Assembly: GCA_016929055.1 (NCBI GenBank)
Contig: JAFGJN010000133.1
Location: 1-35,075, forward strand
Direction: 5' to 3'
DNA from: Candidatus Zhuqueibacterota bacterium
GTDB taxonomy: Bacteria > Zhuqueibacterota > Zhuqueibacteria > Residuimicrobiales > Oceaniaggregativiventaceae
DNA: 35,075 nt
Shown: piece by piece, positions 6,834-14,732 of the stretch
Layout: each line of letters opens with the position of its first letter
How positions within the stretch are numbered: position 1 is the stretch's first letter
Made by a program: the position numbers and the translations under genes
Notes under the pieces: generated by a model
What the model saw: the letters and a program-made list of their open reading frames with translations, nothing else
Told to the model about the DNA's origin: nothing
The model's database searches: none

Positions 6834-8954
6834 CTATTCTCCGGAAGCATTTGGCGGCAGCACCCAAAAGTTCCGTTCGGCGCTGCTCGAGTTGCCACAA
6901 CGATCTTCGATGACGATGCGAACCCGATGGTGCCCGGGGTCCAGAGACAGACGCGGGCGGTATGATAGACGTTTGGCTTCCGGATCGAATTCGGCCACAA
7001 CCCGTTCCCCGTCTACAAACATCGCCATCGACGGCTCGTCTTTTAATCCGGACAACCGGTCCCAAACACGGGACTGCAAAAGAGGCCGGGGGTCGCCGAG
7101 TTGGGCACCTTCGGCTGGCAGAAAATCGCTGATTTCCGGTGCTTCGTCGTCGCGTATGAGGCTAAATTCGCCTAAACCGCGAATACGGGTGGAAATCGTG
7201 TTTTTTTTGTCCCCAAGGCGGTTACCGAGAAAGACCCAACGATCGTCTCCGACCCGAGTATAGATGCCGAGCTGTTGTGGCCGGGATTCATTTATCGGAC
7301 ATTCAAATGTCAAATCGACGCCCTGATCCATGGGCACATCCATCGGCTCGAAGTAATAGACACGCCCGACAAAGCCGTAGGGCAGAGCGGTATCGGCATC
7401 GACGGTCTGCATACGGAGAAACAAATCGCGATACAGGGAACCTGCGGTAAATCTGAGATCCACTCTATCGTCTTCGCTGCTCACTTTTTTATCCCTGCCC
7501 TGGGCAATCGGAATCACCGGAAGAATCCAGGACTGCAGGTTCCGGGTTCCAGCAGGATCCCGATAGAGCAATTCGAAGGAAATGGGATAAGCGATCTCCT
7601 GACTCAAGTCCCAGGCGCCAACAAACGTGCATGCGCCAGTGGCTAAAAGTGGCACCTCCTGCCGATCACCGAGGGTATTCCAGCCGGTCAAGACCGGCAG
7701 GACGCAAAGGTCTGAATCCGCCTGCAATTCAAAGCGTACAAATGTGTCGTAATACTCGCTTTTTACCGAAAATCGAATATCAGAATCTCCTGCCTGCAGT
7801 GGATTCGGCAGTTCCATCGCAGGTTTGGATTCCGGTGGAGCGGCGATCAGCCGTCCATGGACCGTCGCTTCGTTTCCCCAATAATCGATCGAAACGATAC
7901 GAAAGCGATACTCGCCGGGCGACAACCGGGTCAGACTGCCGGCGGATAGGCCCGTAGACTGGTGGGCGTCTCGTCTCTGATCGAGCGAATCGGCGATCCA
8001 CAGCGCACCATAACCGGGTTCGCGAGAAGAATAAAACCAGAGCTGATTGCCGATATCTCGCCAGAGTTTGTAAAAATTGCCAAGATTATTGACCCGCAAG
8101 CGGTAATCGCGATCCAAATCAGCTTGACGGTTCAACGAATAGGGAAAACGATCATAAGTGGCCTGAAACACCAATCGATCGTCGATCCAGAGCTGATTCG
8201 TGTAGGTGCTGAATTTGTTGGTGATACCGTCCATGGTATCGAAAGCGGACAGGCCAAAGGCGATTTTTCCGTAGGCGATGATGGGTCGATCGAGTCGATA
8301 TAGCCCCCGGCCTTCGGCTATCGGTGTATAGACAACCGGACGCCAGTCGTTGTCGACAGTCGAAAAGGCATCCAGCGGCTGAACCGATATGCCGCGCACA
8401 GTGGGCGGCAAAGAATCGTCCACCTGATAGCCTTTATGCAACGGATTGATCGGATGGCCGTGCGGATCGCGCATTTCGAAATGAAGATGGGGGTAACCGA
8501 CGCCACTCTGACCGGTATAGCCCAACAAATCTCCCTGTTTGACCGGAAAGCGATTGCGATCGAGCCAGAGATCGATGCTGTAGCGTTTTCGCCGATCTTG
8601 CTCGGCCCAAACGACATCAGCAATCGAGTCGATAAACCGTTTGAGGTGGCCATACACGGCAACTTCCCCCGTATCCAGGGTCAGATAGAGAGCCAGACCA
8701 TAACCGTAAGGCGAGATTCGAATACGCGAAACATAACCATCCCGCACGGCATAAATCGGATAGCCCTCGCGTCCCCAGGTTTTGACGTCGATTCCGGCAT
8801 GAAACCGACCAGGACGAGATTCGGCAAAAGAGGAGGTCAAAGCACGGCTGGCGTTGGTCGGCCAGATGTAGTCCTGAGCCACGGCGTTTGCAGCCGGGTT
8901 GAGCAAAATCCAAAACGAGCAGACAAGCGAATAGCGTTTACAGCGTTTTTTCAT
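6834..8954 (-). CDS. M23-family metallopeptidase with C-terminal beta domains
   Basis: A secreted protein of 706 residues. The ATG at 8954 is preferred to the first in-frame start (9011) because it opens a signal peptide (MKKRCKRYS, hydrophobic core, ANAVAQ) and has AGGA upstream. The LytM/M23 domain comes first: zinc ligands His52 and Asp56 in HAGID, catalytic His103 region (YGHL) and His156-x-His158 in HLHFE. This is the zinc-dependent peptidoglycan endopeptidase fold, with all ligands present. An insertion of some 35 residues separates YGHL from the HLH motif. The remaining 500 residues are beta-rich, ending in an Ig-like segment (DDEAPEISDFLP, then RPLLQSRVWDRLSGL). The family's usual role is cell-wall remodelling in the periplasm or at the surface. 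It lies between a GT4 glycosyltransferase and a rhomboid protease. Confidence 0.92.
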   Translation of the reverse strand: MKKRCKRYSLVCSFWILLNPAANAVAQDYIWPTNASRALTSSFAESRPGRFHAGIDVKTWGREGYPIYAVRDGYVSRIRISPYGYGLALYLTLDTGEVAVYGHLKRFIDSIADVVWAEQDRRKRYSIDLWLDRNRFPVKQGDLLGYTGQSGVGYPHLHFEMRDPHGHPINPLHKGYQVDDSLPPTVRGISVQPLDAFSTVDNDWRPVVYTPIAEGRGLYRLDRPIIAYGKIAFGLSAFDTMDGITNKFSTYTNQLWIDDRLVFQATYDRFPYSLNRQADLDRDYRLRVNNLGNFYKLWRDIGNQLWFYSSREPGYGALWIADSLDQRRDAHQSTGLSAGSLTRLSPGEYRFRIVSIDYWGNEATVHGRLIAAPPESKPAMELPNPLQAGDSDIRFSVKSEYYDTFVRFELQADSDLCVLPVLTGWNTLGDRQEVPLLATGACTFVGAWDLSQEIAYPISFELLYRDPAGTRNLQSWILPVIPIAQGRDKKVSSEDDRVDLRFTAGSLYRDLFLRMQTVDADTALPYGFVGRVYYFEPMDVPMDQGVDLTFECPINESRPQQLGIYTRVGDDRWVFLGNRLGDKKNTISTRIRGLGEFSLIRDDEAPEISDFLPAEGAQLGDPRPLLQSRVWDRLSGLKDEPSMAMFVDGERVVAEFDPEAKRLSYRPRLSLDPGHHRVRIVIEDRCGNSSSAERNFWVLPPNASGE

Positions 8955-9007
8955 CGGTCGGTTCCTGTTTCTGGTGCGATCCGGTTCTATTATTCCTGCC
9001 GGTGCGG

Positions 9008-10273
9008 TCATGGAGCATCGGAACAGCGATCGAACACTCGGGCGAGTTCCTGTGTTTGATAACGCCGTTCATACCGGGAGAGATCTGCGGCATCATCGAC
9101 CCGAACTTTAGCGGCCAGCAGCTCACCGAGCAATCGGACAATGTTTTCCACATCTCCGGTTGCAGCGCTGCGGACATGCGGCAATCCGTTCAGCAAATCC
9201 AGTGTGTCCGGCACATCGCTAATCACCAAAATCGGTTTTTTACTTCCGAGGTATTCAAAAGTCTTACCCGGCACAAAAGCGGCGTCGGCGCGACCGCGAG
9301 CGATGAGTAAAAGCGCGTCGGCATCGACCAATTCCTGCAGCGCCTGTCGGTGTGGCAGATACCCGCATCGTTTGACCTGGCTGTGCAATCCGTTTTCAGC
9401 GATCCATTCGTTCAGTTTTCCCGTCAGGTCATGACCGACAAAGCGAAGCACGAGACGCGCCGCCGTATCTGGCCGGAGCTGTTTCAATCGTTTGACCGCC
9501 TGAAGCAGCGTATCCGGTCGACTGAATTCTGTGATTGTACCGCAATGGCAGAGAACGAATCGGTTATCGACGCGCCGTCGTGGAACAGGGAAATCGGCCG
9601 AGTCGAAACCGTTGGGCAGATAGAGACACTGTCGGGCACCCAGCGCCTGCATTTGCCGTTGGATAGTCGGTGTAACGGCGATGACCGCATCGGCCAGACG
9701 CGCCACACGGCGCTGGTTGCGCAGATTAACGCGCCGGTGCCAGGGGGTCGGTTCACGTACCACGGCGCTCCCGCTCCAGCTGTCGCGAAAATCGGCCACC
9801 CAGGGCAAAGCTGTGCGCCGTTTGATCTCGGCAGCGATCAGTTGGGCCGAATGGGGCGGCGAAGTCGAAAAAAGCGCATCGAACGATTCTTCCCGCATCA
9901 GGCGGTTGACAGTCCGAAGCACCGCTCCTTTCCAGCCGATTTTGGCATCGGGCTGAACAATTAAAGGCAGAAGATGCTCATTCACAAATGAGAGCACACC
10001 GGTTGAAGAACCCGCGACCGGCCCCGCTGGTTGGCTCGGCCGCAGCCGAGCCAACCAGCGCTGCGGATCCCAGGATTCCGTTCGAATGACCCGGGTTGTT
10101 GCTGTTTCCTGCAACAGTGTCGGATCCTGAGCCCAATAGGCGATGGGTTTGACGGTAACAACGGTCGGCTGCCAGCCGAACTCGGGCAGATAACGAGCGA
10201 ATTTGGCCGCGCGCTGGGTCCCGGCCAGCCCGAGAGGCGGAAAATAATAGCACAGCATCAGCACCTTTTTCAC
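9008..10273 (-). CDS. GT4-family glycosyltransferase
   Basis: A 421-residue GT-B-fold glycosyltransferase. The N-terminal domain begins MKKVLMLCYYFPPLGLAGTQR, the pattern of wbu-type family 4 enzymes. The C-terminal nucleotide-sugar domain has GTITEFSRPDTLLQAV and the E-x7-E-like region in KTFEYLGSKKPILVI. The start is a GTG at 10273 with GGGAG 6-7 nt upstream; it overlaps the stop of the previous gene (GTGA), so the two are translationally coupled. It would transfer a sugar from a nucleotide donor to a growing polysaccharide or lipid-linked chain on the cytoplasmic side. The donor is unknown. A perfect 16-bp palindrome lies within the coding sequence, in a linker-like stretch (residues about 72-83). 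Confidence 0.92.
   Translation of the reverse strand: MKKVLMLCYYFPPLGLAGTQRAAKFARYLPEFGWQPTVVTVKPIAYWAQDPTLLQETATTRVIRTESWDPQRWLARLRPSQPAGPVAGSSTGVLSFVNEHLLPLIVQPDAKIGWKGAVLRTVNRLMREESFDALFSTSPPHSAQLIAAEIKRRTALPWVADFRDSWSGSAVVREPTPWHRRVNLRNQRRVARLADAVIAVTPTIQRQMQALGARQCLYLPNGFDSADFPVPRRRVDNRFVLCHCGTITEFSRPDTLLQAVKRLKQLRPDTAARLVLRFVGHDLTGKLNEWIAENGLHSQVKRCGYLPHRQALQELVDADALLLIARGRADAAFVPGKTFEYLGSKKPILVISDVPDTLDLLNGLPHVRSAATGDVENIVRLLGELLAAKVRVDDAADLSRYERRYQTQELARVFDRCSDAP
10025..10060. repeat. 16-bp perfect palindrome inside the GT4 gene
   Basis: The arms 10025-10040 and 10045-10060 are exact reverse complements around the 4-nt loop CGCA. In the gene's frame it encodes a Trp-Leu-Ala-Arg-Leu-Arg-Pro-Ser-Gln-Pro-Ala stretch, a likely linker. 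A hairpin this strong within a coding sequence is unusual. Confidence 0.9.
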
Positions 10274-11175
10274 CGTTTTCTCCCGAGCAGGCGAATTTTT
10301 TCAACAGCTTTGCCGGCCCACATGCGAACGATGCAGGAACGCTGGTGCTGCATCGATTTCCAGAGCAGCGCGACGCGCTGAAACAGAGGATTTCGGGACA
10401 GCAGCGCCAGCCGCTGCATCTGCCGAATATGCAGTTCGTGGTACATGGGTGAAGCCAGACGCCGAGTAGGGTGCAGATCGTATCGGCTCCAGAACCCGGC
10501 ATTCCACAGCTGCCAGTTGCGCTCAAGCGTCCCGATTGCCCGACGGCACAGGGCGTGTGCCGCATCGTCTTTAAAAAAGCGCGCGTAATTGTCGAGTCCA
10601 AAAAGGGCAAAAACAAATCCATTCAGCACATGCGAAGCGGGCAGAGTGGGATATTCTTCGAAAAGGATGTCGCCGCCCGACAGGCGATCCACCACTCCCT
10701 TCTCATCCACAGAATAAAAAAACGGCGTCACGGCTCGTTTAGCCGTTTCCAGGCAAAGCTTCGATGAACCCGCCTGGTAAAGCCGCAGCAGCAAAGCGAT
10801 TCCCTCACCCTGGGCCATTGCCGAAATCCATGGCGCCCGGGGGCCGTAAAAGTCGAGATCATAGCGATAAATCCAGGCGAATTGTCCTTCCGCCCAGGGT
10901 TCGAGATGATCGATCAGCCACTCGCCACAGCGTTCGGCAGCTTGCCGATCAGACTGCCCTCCCCCATTTCGCCACTTTTGCAGATGGGCGAGTCCGTATT
11001 GGGCGATGGTAATCGGGTTGTGTCGCATGCCGATTCGGCGATTGAAAAAGGCGAGGGGAATACCGCGTTGATCCAGCGGATAGTCAAAGGCGTCCAAGCC
11101 TGTCCAGTCAAAAAACGGCTCGAGTTCGAGCGTGTCTGCAGTCATTCCCGATCGTTTTTTCTTATCCGTTTTCAT
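10270..11175 (-). CDS. D-glucuronyl C5-epimerase-family protein
   Basis: A 301-residue protein resembling the C-terminal catalytic domain of D-glucuronyl C5-epimerases, which turn D-glucuronate into L-iduronate within a polymer chain. Diagnostic segments are DWTGLDAFDYPLDQRGIP, HNPITIAQYGL and, near the C-terminus, SPMYHELHIRQMQRL, which matches the epimerase SPxYHxLHIxQ pattern. The start is uncertain: the frame opens with TTG at 11202, ATG follows at 11175 (used here) and again at 11145, and none has a good ribosome site. No signal peptide is seen, so it would act in the cytoplasm unless exported otherwise. It overlaps the GT4 start by 4 nt. The family also includes proteins of unproven activity in bacterial polysaccharide clusters. 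Confidence 0.85.
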   Translation of the reverse strand: MKTDKKKRSGMTADTLELEPFFDWTGLDAFDYPLDQRGIPLAFFNRRIGMRHNPITIAQYGLAHLQKWRNGGGQSDRQAAERCGEWLIDHLEPWAEGQFAWIYRYDLDFYGPRAPWISAMAQGEGIALLLRLYQAGSSKLCLETAKRAVTPFFYSVDEKGVVDRLSGGDILFEEYPTLPASHVLNGFVFALFGLDNYARFFKDDAAHALCRRAIGTLERNWQLWNAGFWSRYDLHPTRRLASPMYHELHIRQMQRLALLSRNPLFQRVALLWKSMQHQRSCIVRMWAGKAVEKIRLLGRKR

Positions 11176-11271
11176 TCGACTTGAACATACACACTTTTTC
11201 AACCAAAAGCAAGTTTGGCATCCGGAGAGATAAAAGAGCGCGGCTAAAAGTCTGACCGTACCGAAACCGCT

Positions 11272-12018
11272 TCATTCGGCGTTTTGCAGCAAATAATCGC
11301 TCTTGACGTGGAGCAGGCTTTTAAAAAGATTTTCGCGGGCTCCGGGATAATCCCGTTCCAGACCGTCGACGAGGTTTTTAACAGTTTGGCGCTGTGAATT
11401 GCCGTCGGTGGGACATTCCTGGTCGATAACAGCAAGTTGTTTTTGAAGGACAAAGCGTTTGATCAGTTTTTCTTCGGTATAATAAAAGGGGCGAACCAGG
11501 GAATAGCGTCCGCCCAGAACACGCAGATGGGGTATCATGCTGCTGATTTCCCGGCTGAAAATCATGTTGAGCAGCAGGGTTTCTACCACATCGTCTTTAT
11601 GGTGTCCAAAAACGATTCGTTGCACATCGAGTCGTTCGGCGGTTTCGAATACTTTTTTGCGGCGGATACGGGAGCATAAAAAACAGGGTGAGACGCAATT
11701 TGAAGGTTGGTGCGCAATCGGACCGATAGTGGTGGTGACGATCTGCCCAGGAATCTCGAGGTCATCGAAATAAGCCTGCATGGTGCGACAGCGGTTTTGT
11801 ACCGAATGGCCGAAACCGAGGTCGACATAGACCGCATAGAGTTTCAGGTCTTGTCCATAGATCGATAATCGGTGTTTGAGCAGGTAGAGCAGAGCCGTTG
11901 AATCAGCACCACCAGAGACAGCGACCAGAATCCGGTCTCCATCGGAAAACATATGGTGTTGCCAGATCGCCTTGTCGAGGCGGGAATTGAGTTTTTTATG
12001 TAAACCGGTCGCTTTCAT
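11272..12018 (-). CDS. TtcA-like tRNA thiolation / PP-loop ATPase
   Basis: A 248-residue member of the TtcA/TilS superfamily. The ATP-binding PP-loop SGGADS is at 35-40. Cys112 and Cys115 (CFLC) plus Cys202 (QECP) match the three cluster-binding cysteines of TtcA, which uses a [4Fe-4S] cluster to make 2-thiocytidine at tRNA position 32. The GHHKDDVVETLLLN segment (138-151) is also typical. TilS (lysidine synthase) lacks the Cys triad, so TtcA-like is the better call, though the exact tRNA base modified is inferred. The ATG at 12018 has no clear ribosome site. The neighbours (TPR protein, epimerase) are unrelated in function. Length is somewhat shorter than E. coli TtcA (about 310). Confidence 0.88.
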   Translation of the reverse strand: MKATGLHKKLNSRLDKAIWQHHMFSDGDRILVAVSGGADSTALLYLLKHRLSIYGQDLKLYAVYVDLGFGHSVQNRCRTMQAYFDDLEIPGQIVTTTIGPIAHQPSNCVSPCFLCSRIRRKKVFETAERLDVQRIVFGHHKDDVVETLLLNMIFSREISSMIPHLRVLGGRYSLVRPFYYTEEKLIKRFVLQKQLAVIDQECPTDGNSQRQTVKNLVDGLERDYPGARENLFKSLLHVKSDYLLQNAE

Positions 12019-12080
12019 CGGATCAAAACCCGGGACGATCTGTCTTTCCCGGAACCATGAGGTCAGGCAAGTTCATTGGA

Positions 12081-13886
12081 TCACTGGTTTCCATGCAATA
12101 AAGATTCGAGTTTGCGCAAAAATGCCTGCTCGTCAGCTGGTGCATTCTGTACCGATCCGTTGCTCCATTCCAGAGCCCGGCGGATTTCGGCATAGGCCAA
12201 ATCGACCATTCCTTCCCTGATGTGGGCCATTCCTTTGGCATAAGAGACAGTCGATAACCATCCAGGGTCACCGAGGCTTTGAGCCAGAGCCAGGGCGCGG
12301 TCGTAATCGCCCTGGGCTTCAGACCAGCTTTGCTCTTCAGCATAGAGATCTCCGAGATTGACTAGGCTGCGAATTTGTGTCTCTACATCGCGGCACTGTC
12401 GGGCCAGATTCAAAGCAGACCGATAAAGTCCAGCAGCTTTGACTCGATCACCGCTCTGATGATAGACGGCACCGATGTTGTTGTCTACTTTGGCCAATCC
12501 GCAGGTGTCGCCGAGCATTTCCAAATAGTCGGCAGCGTGGTGAAAATTGTCGATAGCCTGAGAAAAGCGGTTGAGCTGGAAATAGATCGTGCCGAGTTGA
12601 AAATAACCGCGAGAGACTGCAGGTTCGCTGCGCAGTTGTTTGGCTTGCTGCAAAAAGGTTTGCATGTGTTCAAGGGCTTGCAGCAAGTCGCCAGCCTCCA
12701 TACCCGACTTGGCCAGACGGTAAAGGCGTTCGGCCTCTTCATAGGGACTGGTTGGTGGGGATGCCGGCTCGACAGGTGACGCCGCATCCGCGACCGGTGC
12801 GGCCGGCTTTTGTGCATCAGTCTGCCCAACGCGGTTACTGAGGCGCCCCAGCAGCGATTCAAATATCGGCTTGAGCGGATGAGGACGGTCGGCCGGAAGC
12901 CAGCGAAAAGCATCGGCCAGGGCGAGATGGGCCTGGGTCAGATTTTGTCGATCCTGCCAGAACAAACCCCGCAGCAAAGCACCGATTACCAGTCCAGTGC
13001 TGTCTGCGGCGTTATGCATCAGATTATCGGCTTTGGTCATAGCCTGAATGGCCGAATCTGCATCGCCATGAACCAATTCCCATGCGGCCTGATTGAGCAC
13101 CACCCAGGCGTGGGCGCGGGGGAAATCGCGGCTCAGCTGAAGCGCATGCCGATAGACCCGGCGCACGGGTTGCTGAGCGCAGGGAGTGGTGCTTTGATCG
13201 CACAGACGGTGCTGTTCCAGCGCTACCGTGAATACAGCTGCCAGCGCATCGATATCGAATTTGTACAGGGCTTCACCCAGATCGACATCGATTCGATCCG
13301 AACCCAATCCACCCCAGCGAGCAGAAATGAGTGCGGCAAGAGAGCGAAGCGTATGCAGGGGAAGCGCCACACGGGTGCGGCACAATTCCGGCACTGCCGG
13401 CCGCAGCGGCAATAAAGAACCGAGATCTGTATCGGTCAGAAAGGAATCCGGAGGAAATGAAAGATAATAACCGGTCGGAGCGACGCGACAAAACAAGGCC
13501 GAGGCAACATCCGGCAGGTAAGTTTCCGATACAGCTAACCATACCACCAGATGCAAAGGCGGCGGCTGTCGCTGGCCGGCGACGGCGCTCACACCTTCGA
13601 TAACCGCAGCCAGCGCCTGAAGTGTACGGCCGTTGGCTGAATCATCGTAAAAAAAATCGAATCGCAGAACCGAATCCGGCAATGAGGGTTCGATCGAAAT
13701 CGTTTCGATCCGCAAACCACCCCATTCGTCCGGTAATTGCATTCGCAACTGCTCGGCCCAACCGGCAGTGTCCGCATGCGCAACGGAATCGGCCGGCTGA
13801 CAGATCCAGAGAACCGGACTCGCTGCGTAAACGGTGGACAAACCCCAAAAACCCACACAAAAGATCAGGCGGATTGATCGAATCAT
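12081..13886 (-). CDS. Secreted TPR-repeat protein
   Basis: A 601-residue protein with a signal peptide (MIRSIRLIFCVGFWGL, cleavage near YAA) and a ribosome site GAGGAAAG before the ATG. The N-terminal half (about 25-250) is a globular region I do not recognise, beginning SPVLWICQPADS. Residues about 385-580 contain at least four tetratricopeptide repeats, for example GYFQLGTIYFQLNRFSQAI and NIGAVYHQSGDRVKAAGLY. A Pro/Ala-rich linker (about 360-375) separates the two. TPR proteins act as protein-binding scaffolds; the partner here is unknown. It follows the degenerate LytS-like gene by 60 nt. TPR domains are often fused or adjacent to LytS-type kinases, so the pair may have been one sensory unit. 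Confidence 0.9.
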   Translation of the reverse strand: MIRSIRLIFCVGFWGLSTVYAASPVLWICQPADSVAHADTAGWAEQLRMQLPDEWGGLRIETISIEPSLPDSVLRFDFFYDDSANGRTLQALAAVIEGVSAVAGQRQPPPLHLVVWLAVSETYLPDVASALFCRVAPTGYYLSFPPDSFLTDTDLGSLLPLRPAVPELCRTRVALPLHTLRSLAALISARWGGLGSDRIDVDLGEALYKFDIDALAAVFTVALEQHRLCDQSTTPCAQQPVRRVYRHALQLSRDFPRAHAWVVLNQAAWELVHGDADSAIQAMTKADNLMHNAADSTGLVIGALLRGLFWQDRQNLTQAHLALADAFRWLPADRPHPLKPIFESLLGRLSNRVGQTDAQKPAAPVADAASPVEPASPPTSPYEEAERLYRLAKSGMEAGDLLQALEHMQTFLQQAKQLRSEPAVSRGYFQLGTIYFQLNRFSQAIDNFHHAADYLEMLGDTCGLAKVDNNIGAVYHQSGDRVKAAGLYRSALNLARQCRDVETQIRSLVNLGDLYAEEQSWSEAQGDYDRALALAQSLGDPGWLSTVSYAKGMAHIREGMVDLAYAEIRRALEWSNGSVQNAPADEQAFLRKLESLLHGNQ

Positions 13887-13946
13887 ACGCTTTCCTCAGA
13901 AATCAAGCCGCAGACGCTATGGTCGTTCCTTTGCGTCTGCATAAAT

Positions 13947-14732
13947 TCAGGCTGCTGGTTGGAACGGGAGCAAAAGCCTGACCCGGCAACCGATTGGAAC
14001 CACAGCGGCAGATTTAAATTCGGCGGCGGAGCCGAAGGCGTTTTGCAGGCGATCCTTCACTCGCTCATAGAGGAGCCGCCGTTTTTCCATACACATCTCT
14101 GGCTGTGAATCGAACCCCTCCCCCATGTCAAGAAGCTCGATCGCCAGGCGATTCTTTTCTTTATGAACAGAGATCGATACTCGGGTTTTGCCCTCAAAGG
14201 CTTCCACCCCATGGCGGAGGGCGGTCTCAACCAGAGGTTGAAGGAGACAAGAAGGAATCATGACCTCCCGGCAATCGTCATCGATCTTTAGCGATCGCTC
14301 CAGCCTGTCCCCAAAACGCGCACCCTCGATCTGCAAATAGAGGTCGATGCATTTGAGTTCATTCGAGAGATAGACCCACTCCTGTCCCTCTACCTGCATC
14401 ACGGCTCGGACATAGTCGGCGAGTTGTTCCAGCGTTCGACTCGCTCGGGGTGCGTCGAAATGAATAAGAGCCTGAATATTGTGCAGGGTGTTAAAAAGAA
14501 AGAGCTGACTGATCGGAACGGTTTTTTCTGGACCGGAGCCTTTGTTCGCCATCACCTTTTCTCGGCGTGGCGCCCAACATGTCTTGCTTGCGATCATCGC
14601 CGCACCACCGCCGACACCTGCTAGCGCTAAAAGTACGGCGGCTAACCGCAGCGGCTCGGGAAAAACACTGCATGAGACGGCGATCAAGATCCCGGTGAAG
14701 AGGATCCAGCAGACGATCCAGGCGATGCGCAT
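13947..14732 (-). CDS. Degenerate LytS/YpdA-type histidine kinase
   Basis: A 261-residue membrane protein with two helices (about 3-22 and 28-48) followed by a His_kinase (LytS-type) domain. The family motif PHFLFN reads QLFLFN at 76-81, so the phospho-accepting His is Leu77. The ATPase N-box, normally VEN, is VET (Thr170), and the G1 box DNGxG is DMGEG (202-206). The overall fold signatures (LADYVRAVMQ, LSNELKCIDLYLQIE, LLQPLVETALRHG) are intact. It therefore looks like a pseudokinase and not a broken gene: the frame is uninterrupted and has AGGA before the ATG. No response regulator is adjacent. The start lies 49 nt inside the preceding heparinase-like gene. It may sense or scaffold without phosphotransfer. 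Confidence 0.87.
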   Translation of the reverse strand: MRIAWIVCWILFTGILIAVSCSVFPEPLRLAAVLLALAGVGGGAAMIASKTCWAPRREKVMANKGSGPEKTVPISQLFLFNTLHNIQALIHFDAPRASRTLEQLADYVRAVMQVEGQEWVYLSNELKCIDLYLQIEGARFGDRLERSLKIDDDCREVMIPSCLLQPLVETALRHGVEAFEGKTRVSISVHKEKNRLAIELLDMGEGFDSQPEMCMEKRRLLYERVKDRLQNAFGSAAEFKSAAVVPIGCRVRLLLPFQPAA

